A DNA stretch of 64,000 nt from Thermoflavifilum sp. (GTDB lineage Bacteria > Bacteroidota > Bacteroidia > Chitinophagales > Chitinophagaceae): NCBI GenBank assembly GCA_023511875.1, contig JAIMAQ010000002.1, positions 186,001 to 250,000 on the forward strand, written 5' to 3'. Both the position numbers and the translations under genes were made by a program. How positions within the stretch are numbered: the first letter of the stretch is position 1; every line of letters begins with the position of its first letter. This document shows positions 18,402 to 27,733 of this stretch, one piece after another. The notes beneath the pieces were generated by a model. It saw nothing but the letters and a program-made list of their open reading frames with translations. It had not been told where the DNA came from and searched no databases.

Positions 18402-19940
18402 TTGGGGGCGCTAAGAAAACTAGCTGGTCAAACAGTCGTTTATGGCTTGAGCAACATCATCAGTAGGTTGTTGAATTATTTATTAGTACCCTATTACACA
18501 CATTTGCTTTCACCTGGTGAATATGGACCTGTCAACATCATTTATGCCATTATTCCCTTTTTATTTGCCATTTATACCTATGGATTAGAAACCTCTTATT
18601 TTAGGTTTTCACAAGATTCAGATGCACGGAGGGCTGTGTTGGGTACGAGTTCTATTTCCATTTTGTTGTCGACTGTCTTATTTACTTTTTTGCTTCTACA
18701 TTTCAAGCAGTTGATTGCCGATTGGATTACCCTACCCCGTCATCCAGAATATGTGGTCTATTTTGCATGGATATTGTTTTTCGATACTCTTGGCGTTATT
18801 CCTTTTGCTCGGTTGAGATTAGAAGATCGACCTGTGAAATATGCAACGATTAAAGTAGCCAGTATAGTAGTCAATATTTTGTTCAACATATTTTTTCTCT
18901 CGGTATGTCCTTGGATGTTGCATCATGGCCATGATTGGGTGGTGTTGTTTTATAATCCTTATGAAAAGATCGGATACATTTTTATTGCTAATATTTTGTC
19001 GAGTGCATTTGCTTGGTTGTTGTTGTGGAAAGAATTTTTTTATATCGAATGGAAGTTTGATTTCCGATTATGGTGGCGCATCATGAGATATTCCTTGCCA
19101 TTGGTAATAGTAGGATTTGCGGGCATGGTCAATGAAACAATGGATAGGGCTTGGTTTTTACCACACTATTTGCCTTATGATCATGCAAAAAATGATTATT
19201 TAATTGGTGTATATAGTGCTAATTACAAGTTAGCCATCTTGATTACTTTATTCATCCAAGCCTTTCGGTTGGGTGCAGAACCCTTTTTCTTTCAACAATC
19301 GGTATATGAGAATGCGCGGCAAACATATGCACGGGTGATGAAATATTTTGTGATGGTAGTGAGTATCATGTTTTTATTTGTAGCGATGTATTTGCCTGTG
19401 TGGAAGTTCTTTTTACGTCGCCCAGCTTACTGGGAAGGGCTTTATGTGGTGCCTTATTTATTGGCGGCTAATATGTTTTTAGGGATTTATTATAATCTTA
19501 CCATTTGGTTTAAGCTCACTGATCGTACACGAATGGGTGCTTATATCACTTTGTTTACAGCATTTTTAGCTTTTGTATTGAATTACTGGTGGATTCCACT
19601 ATGGGGTTATTTTGGAAGCGCTTTAGCCACTATGGTTTGCTATCTGGTACAAATGATTGTTTGCTATGTACTTGGTCAAAAATTTTATCCCATACCCTAT
19701 GCAGTCAAAAAATTGGTAAGCATTATGGTGATGGCTTTTCTATTTTATGCCGTATATGCATTGATCAATCGTTATATATTATCTCCATCTGATCCTTACC
19801 GTATTTATTGGCCCTCGTTGTTATTGGCTACCATTTTGCTGATCAGTTATGTGTATATTTTATATCGCATTGAAAAGCCTTATTTACAAAAATTATCTTT
19901 TTCTTTAAAAGCACATGCACAAAAACCCAATAGAAGTTGA
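18402..19940 (+). CDS. Oligosaccharide flippase / polysaccharide export membrane protein
   Basis: 512 residues with about 14 hydrophobic segments, a Wzx/MATE-type MOP-superfamily layout. The N-terminus (LAGQTVVYGLSNIISRLLNY) is typical of Bacteroidota O-antigen/lipid-linked oligosaccharide flippases. It would move an undecaprenyl-linked glycan across the inner membrane. Start is TTG at 18402: an in-frame stop lies at 18387-18389 and no ATG occurs before the first membrane segment. No glycosyltransferase genes are adjacent, so the glycan is unknown. Its stop codon ends one base from the convergent metallo-hydrolase gene. Confidence 0.88.
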   Translation: MGALRKLAGQTVVYGLSNIISRLLNYLLVPYYTHLLSPGEYGPVNIIYAIIPFLFAIYTYGLETSYFRFSQDSDARRAVLGTSSISILLSTVLFTFLLLHFKQLIADWITLPRHPEYVVYFAWILFFDTLGVIPFARLRLEDRPVKYATIKVASIVVNILFNIFFLSVCPWMLHHGHDWVVLFYNPYEKIGYIFIANILSSAFAWLLLWKEFFYIEWKFDFRLWWRIMRYSLPLVIVGFAGMVNETMDRAWFLPHYLPYDHAKNDYLIGVYSANYKLAILITLFIQAFRLGAEPFFFQQSVYENARQTYARVMKYFVMVVSIMFLFVAMYLPVWKFFLRRPAYWEGLYVVPYLLAANMFLGIYYNLTIWFKLTDRTRMGAYITLFTAFLAFVLNYWWIPLWGYFGSALATMVCYLVQMIVCYVLGQKFYPIPYAVKKLVSIMVMAFLFYAVYALINRYILSPSDPYRIYWPSLLLATILLISYVYILYRIEKPYLQKLSFSLKAHAQKPNRS

Positions 19941-19941
19941 T

Positions 19942-20586
19942 TCAAGAAATGCGAACAAATGGATTATAACGTTTCTCATGGCCAATAGTTGTGCTAGGCC
20001 CATGACCAGGGTAAACGGTAACTTCATCGGGCAGGGTGTAGAGTTTGAGGCGAATGCTTTTCTCTAAACTGGCAAAATCACCACCTGGAAGATCCGTGCG
20101 GCCAACACTTTCGCGAAACAGCACATCCCCTCCGATCAACCATTTTTCTGATGCATTGTATAAACAAATGCTGCCTGGTGAATGGCCAGGTGTCCAAAGA
20201 ATTTGAAAATGAGTTTCTCCGAAAGTCCAGATATCACCTTCTTCTACAAATTGTACGGGATAAGGGGAAGGTTCAAAAGGGATATTGTACATCTGTCCAG
20301 TCATAGGTGCAGCTTCCAATACAGGTAGTTCTGCGCGGTGCATGATGGGTTTCAGTTGCCAATGGTGGTATACCAGGCCGTTGCCAAAAATATGATCCCA
20401 ATGAGCGTGTGTATTGAAGAGGTACACAACCTTTAGTCGACGATTTTCGATAAAATTGAGTAATTTTTCATGCTCTTCCGGAAAATAACACCCCGGGTCT
20501 ACAATGAGACACTCGTTTTGAGCGTTAACAAGCAGGTAAGTATTTTCTTGAAAAGGATTAAACGTAAACACAATTATTTCGGTCAT
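19942..20586 (-). CDS. MBL-fold metallo-hydrolase (glyoxalase II-like)
   Basis: 214 residues. The zinc motif THAHWDH is at residues 59-65, followed by TPGHSPGS, GGDVLF and YPGHGP, giving a full binuclear site. The length fits the short GloB-like group seen in many bacteria. It may hydrolyse a thioester such as S-lactoylglutathione or a related compound, but Bacteroidota often lack glutathione, so the substrate is open. Divergent from the large surface protein at 20634. Confidence 0.88.
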   Translation of the reverse strand: MTEIIVFTFNPFQENTYLLVNAQNECLIVDPGCYFPEEHEKLLNFIENRRLKVVYLFNTHAHWDHIFGNGLVYHHWQLKPIMHRAELPVLEAAPMTGQMYNIPFEPSPYPVQFVEEGDIWTFGETHFQILWTPGHSPGSICLYNASEKWLIGGDVLFRESVGRTDLPGGDFASLEKSIRLKLYTLPDEVTVYPGHGPSTTIGHEKRYNPFVRIS

Positions 20587-20633
20587 ATCGTCTTAATTTT
20601 ACCCATATTAAATAGAAACAAATAGAAACCTTC

Positions 20634-23600
20634 ATGATGCGCTTCCTCAAACAAACCTGGGTGCTCATAGCTGGCTTGATATGGCTGCATGTTGCGGTGC
20701 ACGCACAAACCAATTCCGTAGTATTTGGCCAGAACCGACTTCAATTTAGAAACTTTCAGTGGAGATATTATCAATCTGATCATTTTGATGTCTATTTCAG
20801 CCAAAATGGGTTAAACTTAGGCAAGTTTGTGGCTCAACTAGCAGAAGAACAGCTGCCGCTTATTGAACGTTTTATGGATTATGGGGTAAACGGCAAAATT
20901 AATATCATCGTCTACAACAATTTTGGCGATATGAAGCAGTCGAATATTGGCATTGGGCTCGACTGGCAGAATACTGGCGGCATTACTCAGCTGGTCAACA
21001 ACAAAATGATTGTGTATTATAATGGTGATCATACTGATCTCACACGGCAAATTCGAGAAGGAATTGCTCGGGTGATCGTAGAAAATATGTTGTTTGGTGA
21101 AGATGTAGGCGAATTTGCGAGTAATGCGGTCTTGCTATATCTACCCAAATGGTTTACCGATGGATATATTGCTTATGTAGCGCAAAATTGGAATGCTGAT
21201 TTAGATGCAAAGTTGAAAAACTATATTCTTTCTGGTCAGTATCAAACCCTTAATCAATTTGTACTCGACTATCCTACCTTAGGCGGACAGGCCTTCTGGC
21301 ATTATGTAGAAATGAATTATAGCCCACAAGCCACTTCGTATTTGTTATATATTGCTCGCATTGAGCGTAGCCTGAAACGTGCCATGAAGCAAGTGTTGCG
21401 TAAATCTTATCGCGAGGTAAATCGTGATTTTGTTATGTTTTACCGACAGCAATATGTGCAAGACAACCGTGGACGTCGCCAAGTGGTGCGGGGTACACCC
21501 GTAACGGTTAAAGAAGTGAACAATCATGTAGATTACTTTAGGTTTGCACCTCGCCCGGTAGGGCGTGATTATGCATATGTAGAGTATAAACAAGGTTTTT
21601 TTAAGGTATTGCTTTATCAGGGCTTTTTCAAGCCCACATTGGTATACAAAGGCGGCGTGCGCCGGTTGAAATCGGCCGAAAATCCCAACTATCCCCTGCT
21701 GGCTTGGGATCCACGAGGTAGCCGTTTGGGGGTAATCTACGAAAAAGCCGGCAAACCCGAACTTCTTGTGTACGATATCATTACGCGACTAAAGCACAAC
21801 TTTCCTCTTCCTTTTGAAAGTGTGAATAGCTTTAACTTTTTACATGATTACAATACACTCGTGCTTTCCGCTATTCGTAATGGTCACAGCGATATTTATA
21901 CTTACAACATCAGCACATTTAAGGCCACCCAGCTTACCAACGATGCATACGATGATCTGGATCCCTCTTATGCGGCTTTCCCCCGAAAAAGCGGTATTTT
22001 ATTCGTGTCAAACCGGCCATCTCCTAATACCCCTTCTAGTGATACGGTCACGCATTATGCACATTACAATGTATTTATGGTAAGTGATTGGGATTCAGAT
22101 CAGCGGCAAATTACCCAATTGACACATCTGACTGATGCAGATGCTCGCTTGCCTATGCAATATGGGGACACCTATTTCACCTACGTGAGTAATGAAAATG
22201 GCATTGCCAATCGTTATGCAGGTTCTTACACGGCAATTCCTGCTGGAGTGGATTCGCTGTTTTATTTAGGAAGCACCATCCTCCGCAATCCTGACCCGGC
22301 TGAGCTCGATTCTGCCTTAGCCGAATATGGGAGCAATCAACCCGATTCGGTGAAAGTGATTGCTATCACGCGTGATTCCACTTATACTTTCCCGATTACC
22401 AACTATGCATATGGCATTGAAGAAAGTCAAATTGCCGGTAATAACCAACAAATATCTGAGGTCATTCATCAATTGAATCTGAAAAGAGTGTATCGGCTAA
22501 AAGAAGATACGGTGACCTTACGCAGGCGAAACGTGAGTACTCGCCCTACTCAGTATATTGTTTGGCAACGACGTATTGATAGTGCACGCATGGGATTGCC
22601 CCATTATTATGTGCAACCCGACACAATACATCGCCGGAAGAGTTTTTTCAAAAGTCCTTTTGGCGTGGCTAAGCCCGATACCAGCCAGAGCCAGCCTCTA
22701 CCTACTGAATCACAGCCTTCTGTATTGAACCGCCTCAAGCTCATTCCTTATCGTTTACGATTTGCATCGGATTATTTGATGACACAGGTCGACAATTCTG
22801 TGTTATTCACGCAATATCAAAAATTTACTGGAGGTGGACCCATTGAACTTGCCAATCCATTCAATGGACTCATTCGGCTGGGCGTGTCGGACATGTTAGA
22901 AGACTATAAATTTTCTGGTGGTCTACGTGTACCTTCAAACCTGAACGGTAGTGAATATTTCTTCCAATTTTCAGATCTGAAACACATGTTGGATTGGAGT
23001 TTATTGTATTATCGCAAGGTAGATCGCAATACGCTCGTCGATCAGTCGGGCAATGCCGTAGCAGAAGCTAAGTTTAAAACCAATCTTTACCAGGTTGATC
23101 TGAGCTATCCACTCGATGAGGTCAAAAGCCTGCGAGCACAGGTTGGCGTGCGTACCGACCGAATCGTGTATTTGGCCAGCGATCCTAATACGCTCACATA
23201 TCCTGATTACAATGAAACTTATGGCATCTTACACCTGGAATATGTGTATGATAATACGGTTAACCCGGCTACCAATATCTGGTATGGCTTGCGATATAAA
23301 CTCTTTGGGGAAATGTTTCCACAAATCAACAAACCTCAACAGCCAGGCGGCAGCCGTTTCACATTTAATGCAGGTACTGATATTCGATATTATTATCCCA
23401 TCTATCGGAATTTTATTTGGGCTACTCGTTTTGCTTCTGGATTTTCGTGGGGCACTCGAAAGCTAATTTATTATTTGGGCGGAGTAGACAACTGGCTATT
23501 TCCTAAGTTTAATAACAACACGCCTATCGATTACAACGCCAATTATGCATTTCAAACACTGGCCGAAAACCTGAGGGGATATGATCAAAACATCAAAAAT

Positions 23601-23957
23601 GGTAGCAATTATGTGTTGTTAAACACAGAATTACGCTTGCCTGTGTTTTCTACTTTTATCGAAACCCCTATCAATTCTGATTTTGTTCGCAATTTTCAGG
23701 TGGTCTCGTTTATTGATATTGGAACTGCTTGGACGGGGGGCTTTTCGTTGAAAGACAATACTTCTACCTATTATGGCACGCCACCTGTGGTGGTGAAGAT
23801 TAAAAATGGCTTTTTAGGACCCTTTGCTGCTGGCTATGGATTTGGCGCCCGTACCACTCTTGCAGGATATTTTCTACGTTTCGATGCAGGATGGCCAGCC
23901 ACGGGTTTCTTCAAAGGGTCTCCTAAGCTCTATCTGGCACTGGGGGTTGATTTCTAA
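20634..23957 (+). CDS. Large TolB/BamA-like outer-membrane surface protein
   Basis: 1107 residues. A signal peptide ends near residue 25 (AVHAQ). Residues about 40-270 resemble the peptidase MA/collagenase-like fold, but where HExxH is expected the sequence reads REGIARVIVEN, so it is probably not a protease. Residues about 330-560 hold beta-propeller (PD40/TolB-like) repeats such as HSDIYTYNISTFKATQLTND. The C-terminal 400 residues are BamA/surface-antigen-like beta strands ending in LALGVDF, an outer-membrane barrel signature. Such proteins are frequent in Bacteroidota; function is unknown. Start may be Met1 or Met2. The last four bases overlap the convergent coiled-coil gene. Confidence 0.75.
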   Translation: MMRFLKQTWVLIAGLIWLHVAVHAQTNSVVFGQNRLQFRNFQWRYYQSDHFDVYFSQNGLNLGKFVAQLAEEQLPLIERFMDYGVNGKINIIVYNNFGDMKQSNIGIGLDWQNTGGITQLVNNKMIVYYNGDHTDLTRQIREGIARVIVENMLFGEDVGEFASNAVLLYLPKWFTDGYIAYVAQNWNADLDAKLKNYILSGQYQTLNQFVLDYPTLGGQAFWHYVEMNYSPQATSYLLYIARIERSLKRAMKQVLRKSYREVNRDFVMFYRQQYVQDNRGRRQVVRGTPVTVKEVNNHVDYFRFAPRPVGRDYAYVEYKQGFFKVLLYQGFFKPTLVYKGGVRRLKSAENPNYPLLAWDPRGSRLGVIYEKAGKPELLVYDIITRLKHNFPLPFESVNSFNFLHDYNTLVLSAIRNGHSDIYTYNISTFKATQLTNDAYDDLDPSYAAFPRKSGILFVSNRPSPNTPSSDTVTHYAHYNVFMVSDWDSDQRQITQLTHLTDADARLPMQYGDTYFTYVSNENGIANRYAGSYTAIPAGVDSLFYLGSTILRNPDPAELDSALAEYGSNQPDSVKVIAITRDSTYTFPITNYAYGIEESQIAGNNQQISEVIHQLNLKRVYRLKEDTVTLRRRNVSTRPTQYIVWQRRIDSARMGLPHYYVQPDTIHRRKSFFKSPFGVAKPDTSQSQPLPTESQPSVLNRLKLIPYRLRFASDYLMTQVDNSVLFTQYQKFTGGGPIELANPFNGLIRLGVSDMLEDYKFSGGLRVPSNLNGSEYFFQFSDLKHMLDWSLLYYRKVDRNTLVDQSGNAVAEAKFKTNLYQVDLSYPLDEVKSLRAQVGVRTDRIVYLASDPNTLTYPDYNETYGILHLEYVYDNTVNPATNIWYGLRYKLFGEMFPQINKPQQPGGSRFTFNAGTDIRYYYPIYRNFIWATRFASGFSWGTRKLIYYLGGVDNWLFPKFNNNTPIDYNANYAFQTLAENLRGYDQNIKNGSNYVLLNTELRLPVFSTFIETPINSDFVRNFQVVSFIDIGTAWTGGFSLKDNTSTYYGTPPVVVKIKNGFLGPFAAGYGFGARTTLAGYFLRFDAGWPATGFFKGSPKLYLALGVDF

Positions 23958-24577
23958 TTGCTTTCTGGCGAATGACTAAGCGCGCATTGACATGCATCGG
24001 CTTGTGGAGGAATAGTGGCCTTATCAGCCGTCCAGCAAAAATTCATGGCCTGGCTGGTAATGGATTGAAGTTGTAAGTGGAGCTTTATACCTCGTCGACT
24101 ATCGGGTGCCGTAAGCGTTTGTCGGCTATGGGGAGCAATATTGGAAACGGTGAGGGGAACGGTTTGGAAAACTTGCCCATTGTTTAAAACATATTGAAGT
24201 TGCAATTCAACCTGGTCAATAGCGAAATCGGTTTGGTTATCTACTCGAATCACGGGATGGCGTATGCCTCCAAATAACCCTGTTTGAAAACGCTCGATAC
24301 TCACGTGGATATAATTGGGCCAGTTGACCCGATAATATTTGCGTAGATCCATCATGATAGGCGGTTCGGAAATTGATGGGCGTTGTTGATTGAGTTGGTT
24401 AATAACTTGTTGTAGGCGTTCATTTTCTTGTTGTAACTGTTGATATTGTTGTACAAGTGCATGTAATTTTTGTTGTGATTGTTGAAAAGCTTTCTGAGTG
24501 CGTCTGTTGGCCAACCATAAGGATACGCAAAAAACACTTAGTAGCATACTGGTGATGAGGAAAAGATGCTTTTTCAT
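23954..24577 (-). CDS. Membrane-anchored coiled-coil protein of unknown function
   Basis: 207 residues. One N-terminal membrane segment (residues about 4-24) is followed by a Gln-rich coiled coil (about 28-68). A beta-rich domain (about 80-175) has the pattern of an Ig-like or DUF-type module (IRVDNQTDFAIDQVELQLQY). The C-terminal tail contains CQC. It would sit in the inner membrane with the domain in the periplasm. I do not recognise the family. It is convergent with, and overlaps by four bases, the large surface protein gene. Confidence 0.65.
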   Translation of the reverse strand: MKKHLFLITSMLLSVFCVSLWLANRRTQKAFQQSQQKLHALVQQYQQLQQENERLQQVINQLNQQRPSISEPPIMMDLRKYYRVNWPNYIHVSIERFQTGLFGGIRHPVIRVDNQTDFAIDQVELQLQYVLNNGQVFQTVPLTVSNIAPHSRQTLTAPDSRRGIKLHLQLQSITSQAMNFCWTADKATIPPQADACQCALSHSPESN

Positions 24578-24589
24578 TGAATAAAACTA

Positions 24590-24597
24590 TATGTTTG
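24590..24597 (+). promoter_or_regulatory. Candidate -7 box (TAnnTTTG) upstream of the GNAT-like gene
   Basis: TATGTTTG matches the -7 consensus exactly. It lies about 90 bases before the ATG at 24688. No clear -33 TTTG was found, so this is tentative. Confidence 0.3.
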
Positions 24598-24687
24598 TAA
24601 TCCGTAAAACTATCGTTTTAGCGCCTGTTGAGCCATTCATCATCGACACATAAACCATATCAGCAACATAAAATTTATTCCAGACCT

Positions 24688-25848
24688 ATGCAAGTTGTGC
24701 CTGTACAAGACAAAAAAACGGCTCGTGCATTTCTGCTGTTGCCCAGAAAAATTCATGCCGATAATCCGCATTGGATAGAGCCATTGCACCGAGATATTGA
24801 AGAGGTGTTTGATCCCAAGCGCAACAAGGCTTTTCGTTATGGCGATTGTGCGCGTTGGATTTTAGTAGATCAAAGCGGGGCATGCATAGGTCGAGTAGCG
24901 GCTTTTGTGAACCATCGCTACAAAAACAAAGGCGATGAATTCCCTGTAGGCGGTATGGGCTTTTTTGAATGCATTCCCGATCAGCAAGCGGCTAATCGCT
25001 TGTTCGATCAATGTCGCAGCTGGCTCCAGCAAAAGGGAATGCAAGCCATGGATGGCCCTATCAACTTTGGTGAGCGCGATAAATGGTGGGGATTGCTGGT
25101 AGAAGGCTTTCATGAGCCGCCTTATGGAATGAATTATCACCCTCCCTATTATCGCCAGCTGTTCGAGAACTATGGTTTTCAGGCGTTTTTCCACCAATAT
25201 TGTTATGCGATGCGGGTCGATACCCCTTTGGATGAAAAATTTTACGCTCGACATGCGCAATTTGCTTCCAATCCTGATTTTCGTGCCGAACATTATCGAA
25301 AGAAAGACCTTGAAAAATATGCCGCTGATTTTTGTAAAGTGTACAACGAAGCTTGGGCTGGTCATGGTGGATTGAAGGTGTTAGAACTTAAGCAGGTTAT
25401 TCATTTTTTTCGAAAAATGAATCCCGTGGCCGATGAAGAGCTTGTATGGTTTGTGTATTATCGAAACGAGCCCATAGGATGCTGGTTGAATATCCCCGAT
25501 ATCAATCAAGCTATTCGGTATTTGCACGGGCATTTTAGCTGGTGGCATAAGCTTCGATTTATGTGGTTAATGCGGCATGGTGTATGTAAACGATTTATTG
25601 GACTGGTTTTTGGGATTGTGCCTGCTTTTCAAGGCAAGGGAATAGATAGTTATATGATTGTGGAGGGGGCTAAAGTGATTCAACCCGCAGGTAAGTACGA
25701 TGAATATGAAATGCAATGGATCGGCGATTTTAATCCCAAGATGATCAATATCGCGGAGAGTCTAGGCACTTATCGCAGTCGGCAGCTCATTACTTACAGG
25801 TATTTATTTGATCGCAACATGCCCTTCCATCGCCATCCGTTGGTGTGA
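24688..25848 (+). CDS. GNAT-like N-acyltransferase (YghO-like)
   Basis: 386 residues from the ATG at 24688 (MQVVPVQDKKTARAF). A TTG 60 bases upstream would add a tail of low complexity and is less likely. The C-terminal half has the acyl-CoA loop pattern AFQGKGIDSYMI, and the N-terminal half carries FLLLPRKIHADNPHWIEPL and GPINFGERDKWWG, typical of this two-domain GNAT-like family related to E. coli YghO. Substrate is unknown; a role in lipid or amino-group acylation is only a guess. It is followed after 38 bases by dnaX on the same strand. Confidence 0.7.
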   Translation: MQVVPVQDKKTARAFLLLPRKIHADNPHWIEPLHRDIEEVFDPKRNKAFRYGDCARWILVDQSGACIGRVAAFVNHRYKNKGDEFPVGGMGFFECIPDQQAANRLFDQCRSWLQQKGMQAMDGPINFGERDKWWGLLVEGFHEPPYGMNYHPPYYRQLFENYGFQAFFHQYCYAMRVDTPLDEKFYARHAQFASNPDFRAEHYRKKDLEKYAADFCKVYNEAWAGHGGLKVLELKQVIHFFRKMNPVADEELVWFVYYRNEPIGCWLNIPDINQAIRYLHGHFSWWHKLRFMWLMRHGVCKRFIGLVFGIVPAFQGKGIDSYMIVEGAKVIQPAGKYDEYEMQWIGDFNPKMINIAESLGTYRSRQLITYRYLFDRNMPFHRHPLV

Positions 25849-25886
25849 AGGCCAACTGCTGATATATTTTTTCTAATTTCGTTTTC

Positions 25887-27653
25887 ATGGAGCAGTTTTT
25901 GGTTTCGGCAAGAAAATATCGTCCACAAGATTTTGATTCCGTTGTTGGGCAATCACATATTACCACCACTTTAAAAAATGCAATCCTGCAGGGGCAGCTT
26001 GCGCATGCTTTTTTATTTTGTGGTCCGCGAGGAGTTGGTAAAACCACTTGTGCTCGTATTTTGGCCAAAACAATCAACTGTGAAAACCTGCAACCCAATG
26101 GCGAAGCCTGCAACCAATGCTCTTCATGTATTTCTTTTAACCAGGGTACCTCTTTCAATATTCATGAGCTCGATGCAGCCTCTAATAATTCAGTGGATGA
26201 TATTCGCGCTCTAGTCGAGCAAGTACGGTTTCCCCCCCAAGGCGCAAAATACAAGACCTATATCATCGATGAAGTACATATGTTGAGTACGGCGGCTTTC
26301 AATGCTTTTTTAAAAACATTGGAAGAACCGCCATCGTACGCTATTTTCATTTTAGCTACTACCGAGAAACATAAAATTCTACCCACCATTCTTAGTCGTT
26401 GCCAGGTATTTGATTTCAGGCGTATCACCTTGCACGATATTGTGGGCCACTTGCAAGACATCTGTGCCAAAGAACAAGTAACAGTAGAGGAAGAAGCCCT
26501 GCACTTGATTGCTCAGAAAAGTGAAGGCTGCATGCGCGATGCCTTGAGTATGTTTGATACCCTGGTAAGTTTTACTGGGGGGAAGATCACCTATAGGCAG
26601 GCACTCGATCATTTGAGCATGCTCGATGTGGAGTACTATTTTCGGCTCATGCAAGCCATTCAGCTACAAGATATGGCACAAATTCTTTTGTTGTTAGATG
26701 AAATTTTGCAAAAAGGTTTTGATGGGGAAAATGTGCTTGAAGGCATGGCGAGTTTTTTACGTGACCTCATGGTGAGCCGGGATGAGAAATTGACTGCACT
26801 ACTCGATATTGCTCCCAATTTTCGAAAACGTTATGTTGAGCTAGCGCAAGCTTGTAGCTTGTCATGGTTGGTGACGGCATTGGCACTGCTTCAAGAAGCA
26901 GAAGCACAATATCGCAACTCACGCAACAAACGCCTTACCCTAGAAATAGCTTTTCTAAAGTTGAGTTATTTACAACAAGCCGTTCGGTTAGTAGGCGATA
27001 TTTCTACTGGTGAAGTGGTAAAAAAAAAGCTGATTCGTGACCAGGAAGCGGTGCGCATTCGAGCTCCTTTTCAAGCAACACCTGCTCCCAAAGCCACTCG
27101 TCATGTTGTGGTTTCGAAAAATTCTTCACAGCCAAATAACAGTAATTCAGCAGAACAAACCCTTGCAACAACACGTGTTTCACCAACGGCCTCAGTTGGC
27201 GGAGGCATGTTGATGAAACTCGAGCAAATAAAAGGGCAGGTGCAACAATCCATACAAGCAGAAATGGCCACCATTGAGCCACTCAATCTATCACAAGTAC
27301 GAGAACATTGGCAAGAGTATATTCATCAATTACAACAAAAGGGGAAACATGCTTTGGCGGTGCAACTCCAGCAGGCCGAGTTGGCTATAGATGGCATAGA
27401 CGAGATTCGGGTAAATACATGGAATATTGTGCAGTTTCGATTTTTAGAAGAAGAACGGGTTCATGTTGCCGAATACCTGAAAAAATCTCTTTCCCGCCCG
27501 GGTCTCATCCTAAAAATTGGGTTAAACGAACGAGAAACCAATCGTGAAGAGACTACTGTGCTCACTCCACAACAGCAATGGGATCAGCTCAAGGCTCAAT
27601 ATCCGTTGATAGCAAGGTTGCAAGAAAAGCTTGATCTGGAGTTAGACTATTGA
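25887..27653 (+). CDS. dnaX: DNA polymerase III subunit gamma/tau
   Basis: 588 residues. Walker A GPRGVGKT is at residues 46-53, zinc-binding cysteines are Cys65, Cys75, Cys78 and Cys81, and Walker B is IIDEVH near 125. LSRCQVFDFR carries the arginine finger. It is the ATPase of the clamp loader that places the sliding clamp on DNA. The C-terminal 230 residues are the variable tau region. I saw no slippery heptamer that would force a short gamma product, though I could not test this thoroughly. It follows the GNAT-like gene by 38 bases. Confidence 0.96.
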   Translation: MEQFLVSARKYRPQDFDSVVGQSHITTTLKNAILQGQLAHAFLFCGPRGVGKTTCARILAKTINCENLQPNGEACNQCSSCISFNQGTSFNIHELDAASNNSVDDIRALVEQVRFPPQGAKYKTYIIDEVHMLSTAAFNAFLKTLEEPPSYAIFILATTEKHKILPTILSRCQVFDFRRITLHDIVGHLQDICAKEQVTVEEEALHLIAQKSEGCMRDALSMFDTLVSFTGGKITYRQALDHLSMLDVEYYFRLMQAIQLQDMAQILLLLDEILQKGFDGENVLEGMASFLRDLMVSRDEKLTALLDIAPNFRKRYVELAQACSLSWLVTALALLQEAEAQYRNSRNKRLTLEIAFLKLSYLQQAVRLVGDISTGEVVKKKLIRDQEAVRIRAPFQATPAPKATRHVVVSKNSSQPNNSNSAEQTLATTRVSPTASVGGGMLMKLEQIKGQVQQSIQAEMATIEPLNLSQVREHWQEYIHQLQQKGKHALAVQLQQAELAIDGIDEIRVNTWNIVQFRFLEEERVHVAEYLKKSLSRPGLILKIGLNERETNREETTVLTPQQQWDQLKAQYPLIARLQEKLDLELDY

Positions 27654-27657
27654 AAAG

Positions 27658-27679
27658 TGCCATCTGTGGCTGTTTTTTT
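27658..27679 (+). terminator. Weak possible terminator after dnaX
   Basis: A short GCCA-TCTG-TGGC hairpin is followed by seven T residues. The stem is only 4 bp, so termination would be weak. It precedes the candidate promoter of the E2 gene. Confidence 0.3.
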
Positions 27680-27698
27680 CATTTCCCTGTGAATTAGT

Positions 27699-27706
27699 TA
27701 CTTTTG
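27699..27706 (+). promoter_or_regulatory. Candidate -7 box for the pyruvate dehydrogenase E2 gene
   Basis: TACTTTTG is an exact TAnnTTTG match, 27 bases before the ATG at 27734. The -33 region is T-rich but lacks a clean TTTG. Confidence 0.45.
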
Positions 27707-27733
27707 ACCCGAAAAATTGAAAGCAAATACTTT

